Shown here in pieces: positions 15,290-17,484 of a stretch of DNA of 17,484 nucleotides. How positions within the stretch are numbered: the stretch's first letter is position 1; each line of letters begins with the position of its first letter. The notes under the pieces are model-generated. The model saw only the letters and a program-made list of their open reading frames with translations. It had not been told where the DNA came from and did no database searches. Where the stretch lies: NCBI GenBank assembly GCA_900554535.1, contig USIA01000025.1, forward strand, positions 1 through 17,484. The letters are read 5' to 3'. This DNA is from an uncultured Oscillospiraceae bacterium (GTDB lineage Bacteria > Bacillota > Clostridia > Oscillospirales > Acutalibacteraceae). The position numbers and the translations under genes were made by a program.

Positions 15290-16945
15290 TCAAATCATTC
15301 GAAAATGCTTTAACGCATCCATAATGGCCGCTTCCTTCTCCGGCGGACACTGCGGTACTTTCGCACCTTCCTTCTTCGTCAAATTATAGTTCTGCCCAAC
15401 ATCCAGCCCGCACTTCCTCTTGACCTGGGAGATATACAGGCTGGACACCTTCAAACCGTACTTTTCCAGCACATACGCTTTGATCTCGTCATAGGTAGCC
15501 TTGCTCTCTGCCGCCGTCAAATCCAGCTCATCCAGATTCAGCTCCACCTCAATATGCTGCTTGGTATTGAGTTTGGACAATAATACTACCGTCTCAACAT
15601 GCGCGGTTCGCGGGAAAAGATCAAACGGCGTGGCGGCACGGAGTCCATAGCCGCAGTCGTCGAACCATTTGAGGTCGCGCGCCAGCGTAGCCGGATCACA
15701 GGAAACATAGACTACGCGCGCGGGCGCCATCTGTGCAACCGTGTGGACAAGAGCCTCCCCACAACCCTTGCGCGGTGGATCGAGCACAACTACATCCGGA
15801 CGCAGGCCCTCTGCCCGAAACGATGCAGCAGCCTGAGCCGCATCCGCACAGCGGAACACTGCGTTTTTGATGCCATTGCGCTGGGCATTATTGCGTGCAT
15901 CGTCCACAGCCTGCGGCACCACTTCCACGCCAATCACCCGCCCGGCTTTTGCTGCCATGGACAGGCCGATCGTTCCGGTCCCGCAGTACAGATCCAGCAG
16001 CGTCTCTCGGCCCGTCAGGTTCGCGTACTGTGCGGCTTGGGCGTAAAGCCGTTCGGCCTGGTCGCGATTGACCTGATAGAAGCTGTGTGGGGAAATGGAA
16101 AATTGCAAGCCGCACAGCCGGTCAATCAGGCTACCCTCCCCCCAAAGGGTGCGGCAGCTGGGGCCGAGAATGACATTCGTGCGATCACAATTCGTATTGA
16201 GCACCACGCCGCGCAAATTCGGTACTTTCGCACGCAACAGCTCCACCAGGCGGTCCTCGTGGCGGACCCGCCTGCCGTTAATCACCAGGCAGGCCATCAC
16301 GCCCCCCTCCGCCATGGCGGCGCGCAGGTACAGATGGCGCAGGCATCCCTTGCCCGTGCGCTCATCATAAACGCTCTCCCCGCTTTCCCCGTGCCAGGTG
16401 CGCACCGCTTCGATCGCTGCAGCGAAGGACGCCGGCTGCAAAAGACAATCCCTGCACGGTACAATGCGGTGGCTGTGCGGGGCATAAAATCCGGCCACCA
16501 GGCGGCCCTCTGAATCCTGTCCCAGCGGGAACTGCGCCTTGTTGCGATAGCGGTCCGGAAACGGCGCTGCAACAATCGGCCCGACAAGCGCCGGCGAAAG
16601 TCCCGCGATGCGCTGAAAAGCGTCGCGGACACGCTGCTCCTTGGCGCGGCACTCCGCCTCATAGGTGATGTGGCGGAATACACAGCCGCCACATTTGGAA
16701 AACTGTGGACAGTCGGGCGTGATGCGGTCCGGAGAGGGCGATGTAATGGACTCGATTTTGCCATAGGCATAGGTTTTCGCTGTCTTGAGAATTCGCACCA
16801 ACAGCTTGTCCCCGACAGCAGCTCCCGGCACAAAAATGGCGGCGCCGTCCGCATGGCCAACACCGCTGCCTTCCGCTGTATATCCGGTGATCTCCAGCGG
16901 CAGAATATCGTTTTTTACAAATTGCAGCGCTCTTTTTCCCATCAT
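15290..16945 (-). CDS. rlmD: 23S rRNA uracil-C5 methyltransferase with element-derived C-terminal tail
   Basis: RlmD/RumA-type enzymes methylate uracil C5 in 23S rRNA using S-adenosylmethionine. Residues 1-65 form a TRAM domain. The iron-sulphur cluster cysteines are C79, C85 and C88 (CPQFSKCGGC). SAM motif LLDLYCGTGTIG and VVLDPPRKGCG follow. The nucleophile is C416 in VSCDPATLARD, and the general base is E451 in HVETVVL. The spacing of 35 residues equals that of C389 and E424 of E. coli RumA. After E451 the protein has about 95 further residues (HIEVELNLDELDL to ALKHFRMI) not found in ordinary RlmD; they lie on the element side of the core. The ATG at 16945 has GGAAAGGA 5 nt upstream; the GTG at 17017 does not. 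It may be RlmD or the related RlmCD type. Confidence 0.92.
   Translation of the reverse strand: MMGKRALQFVKNDILPLEITGYTAEGSGVGHADGAAIFVPGAAVGDKLLVRILKTAKTYAYGKIESITSPSPDRITPDCPQFSKCGGCVFRHITYEAECRAKEQRVRDAFQRIAGLSPALVGPIVAAPFPDRYRNKAQFPLGQDSEGRLVAGFYAPHSHRIVPCRDCLLQPASFAAAIEAVRTWHGESGESVYDERTGKGCLRHLYLRAAMAEGGVMACLVINGRRVRHEDRLVELLRAKVPNLRGVVLNTNCDRTNVILGPSCRTLWGEGSLIDRLCGLQFSISPHSFYQVNRDQAERLYAQAAQYANLTGRETLLDLYCGTGTIGLSMAAKAGRVIGVEVVPQAVDDARNNAQRNGIKNAVFRCADAAQAAASFRAEGLRPDVVVLDPPRKGCGEALVHTVAQMAPARVVYVSCDPATLARDLKWFDDCGYGLRAATPFDLFPRTAHVETVVLLSKLNTKQHIEVELNLDELDLTAAESKATYDEIKAYVLEKYGLKVSSLYISQVKRKCGLDVGQNYNLTKKEGAKVPQCPPEKEAAIMDALKHFRMI
15582..15598. repeat. Attachment-site core, right copy (inside rlmD)
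   Basis: This is the second copy of aatactaccgtctcaac. On the minus strand it encodes V-E-T-V-V-L of RlmD, including E451. Bases outside it differ from the left copy, except for scattered matches expected from the shared protein motif (L/M-S-K follows in both). Confidence 0.8.
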
Positions 16946-17064
16946 CCGCGTCCTTTCCAAATCTGATCTGCTCAGTTGGATTCGTGAATCCTGCCGAAAA
17001 CAAATCGCACAGTACACTGCTTTTATTCATATGGTAGATTATGAAAAACAAACCCAAAATTCCG

Positions 17065-17094
17065 TTGACACACCCGGCCCTGCCGTCCTATAAT
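17065..17094 (+). promoter_or_regulatory. Consensus sigma-A promoter, plus strand
   Basis: TTGACA (17065-17070) and TATAAT (17089-17094) both match consensus perfectly, with an 18-bp spacer. It points away from rlmD, toward a hairpin and T-run only 50 bp on, with no plus-strand gene behind it. Confidence 0.8.
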
Positions 17095-17100
17095 AACGAT

Positions 17101-17157
17101 GTAAACGGTAGGGATTCAAGACGAGCTTACCAAAGCTTGAAGGCCCTTTTTATCGAT
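17101..17157 (+). ncRNA. Candidate short regulatory RNA
   Basis: Directly behind the consensus promoter, GGG-a-TTCAAG (17111-17120) can pair with CTTGAA-gg-CCC (17136-17146), followed by five T residues (17147-17151). A shorter competing stem, agctt/aagct, shares part of these bases. The transcript would be about 50 nt. No reading frame or known RNA family is visible. It may instead be a leader attenuated before a longer transcript toward 17280. Confidence 0.4.
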
Positions 17158-17192
17158 CATAAGCCTCCGCGGCCAGGCGGCCGTGAACCTTT

Positions 17193-17484
17193 TCAATACA
17201 ACTCCTCCCCAAAAGGCAAGGACCGGTTCTCCGGCACCTTGCCTTTTCCTTTTCTGCATAGCCCCGACAGGGGCTTTTCATAACAGTAAAAGGTTTCGGG
17301 ATAACCTGGGTACTGAATTGCGCCTGCATAGCAAAAACCGGATGCAGCAAACAGCCGGCGCATTCTGCGGTTTTCACGGGCGGTGTCGCTGTGCACAGCC
17401 TGGTAGCCGCCCGCGCTGGCGACCCGGCAGGCATGCGCCATAAGTTTTCTGCCCAGGCCCTGTCCGCGGCAGGCGTTGCGCACG
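17193..17484 (-). CDS. GNAT-family N-acetyltransferase, C-terminal part
   Basis: The window cuts the gene, so the N-terminus lies beyond 17484. The visible 96 residues begin in the acetyl-CoA pyrophosphate loop (CRGQGLGRKLM, pattern R/Q-x-x-G-x-G), then show ARENRRMRRLFAASGF and a final beta segment ending FYCYEKPL, all typical of GNAT enzymes. The substrate cannot be inferred. After EKPL another 22 residues run through a strong hairpin (17211-17247), which is odd for coding DNA; the gene may once have ended near 17275. It reads toward rlmD, 248 bp away, on the same strand. Confidence 0.8.
   Translation of the reverse strand, partial: VRNACRGQGLGRKLMAHACRVASAGGYQAVHSDTARENRRMRRLFAASGFCYAGAIQYPGYPETFYCYEKPLSGLCRKGKGKVPENRSLPFGEELY
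17211..17247. terminator. Strong bidirectional terminator hairpin
   Basis: An 11-bp stem (aaaaggcaagg / ccttgccttttt-type arms, 17211-17221 and 17237-17247) is extended by an inner ccgg/ccgg pair with a 4-nt loop. T-runs lie on both strands. It would end the acetyltransferase transcript, although it lies within its open frame, and any plus-strand transcript from 17065. Confidence 0.8.
17261..17278 (+). terminator. Short hairpin with T-run
   Basis: GCCCC-gaca-GGGGC (17261-17274) is followed by four T residues on the plus strand. It lies within the acetyltransferase frame on the other strand. It may back up the neighbouring terminator, or be chance in GC-rich coding DNA. Confidence 0.4.

Larger units (their letters stand above)
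376..15598. mobile_element. Integrative mobilizable element in the 3' end of rlmD
   Basis: The element is bounded by 17-bp direct repeats, with about 15,206 bp from one core to the next. It carries its own serine integrase at one end, a MobV relaxase for mobilization, and a CHC2 primase with a D5-type helicase for replication of the circular form. No type IV secretion or coupling protein genes are present, so transfer would depend on a co-resident conjugative element. The plus-strand half is cargo: a regulator, a broken sigma factor, a broken type I restriction locus and a DUF262 nuclease. Both ends lie inside coding frames, so integration keeps rlmD open but gives it a new C-terminus. Confidence 0.85.

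Noticed and set aside
1..17484. CRISPR arrays, tRNA or rRNA genes
   Set aside because: No regularly spaced repeats, no cloverleaf next to the att cores, and no rRNA sequence was recognised.

Overview
The window looks like a chromosomal segment of a low-to-mid GC anaerobic Firmicute of the Clostridia (gut Oscillospiraceae/Lachnospiraceae type). This rests on the families present (large serine recombinase, MobV relaxase, CHC2 primase plus D5-type helicase, RhuM), on strong AGGAGG-like ribosome binding sites and on TTGACA/TATAAT promoters. The species cannot be named from the sequence alone.

An integrated mobilizable element of about 15.2 kb fills most of the window and sits inside the 3' end of rlmD, the 23S rRNA uracil-C5 methyltransferase gene. 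A 17-bp exact direct repeat (aatactaccgtctcaac) occurs at 376-392, inside the last codons of the serine integrase gene, and at 15582-15598, inside rlmD. Both copies are read in the same frame as V-E-T-V-V-L, which holds the presumed catalytic base Glu of RlmD. Integration therefore seems to swap protein C-termini. The resident RlmD now ends in a ~95-residue tail supplied by the element. The integrase ends in a 12-residue tail and terminator that probably belonged to the original rlmD.

Layout. 1-335: chromosomal sequence downstream of the original rlmD, with its terminator. 336-7225, all minus strand: the element backbone, in transcription order CHC2 primase, SF3/D5 helicase, a structured non-coding gap, a small HTH-like protein, a MobV relaxase, a small coupled ORF, RhuM and the serine integrase. 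No type IV secretion genes are present, so the element would need a helper to transfer. 7226-7459: divergent control region. 7460-15228, plus strand: the cargo, namely an XRE regulator with an in-frame amber codon, the N-terminus of a sigma factor cut off and joined to a 5'-truncated hsdS (hsdM is missing), DUF3644, hsdR with a +1 frameshift, and a DUF262/HNH protein with a -1 frameshift. 15244-15284: bidirectional terminator. 15290-16945: rlmD. 17065-17157: a strong plus-strand promoter followed at once by a hairpin and T-run, a candidate small RNA. 17193-17484: part of a GNAT acetyltransferase gene.

The two most unusual signals are the integrase/RlmD tail exchange and a ~107-bp palindromic element present in two copies (4408-4514 and 6700-6808). 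It is inserted without a stop codon into two different genes in two different reading frames. Its two copies are nearly identical over 80 bp, but the hairpin stem differs completely in sequence while pairing is kept. All backbone genes are open, while nearly every cargo gene is damaged, which suggests a mobile element under selection carrying a decaying type I restriction locus.
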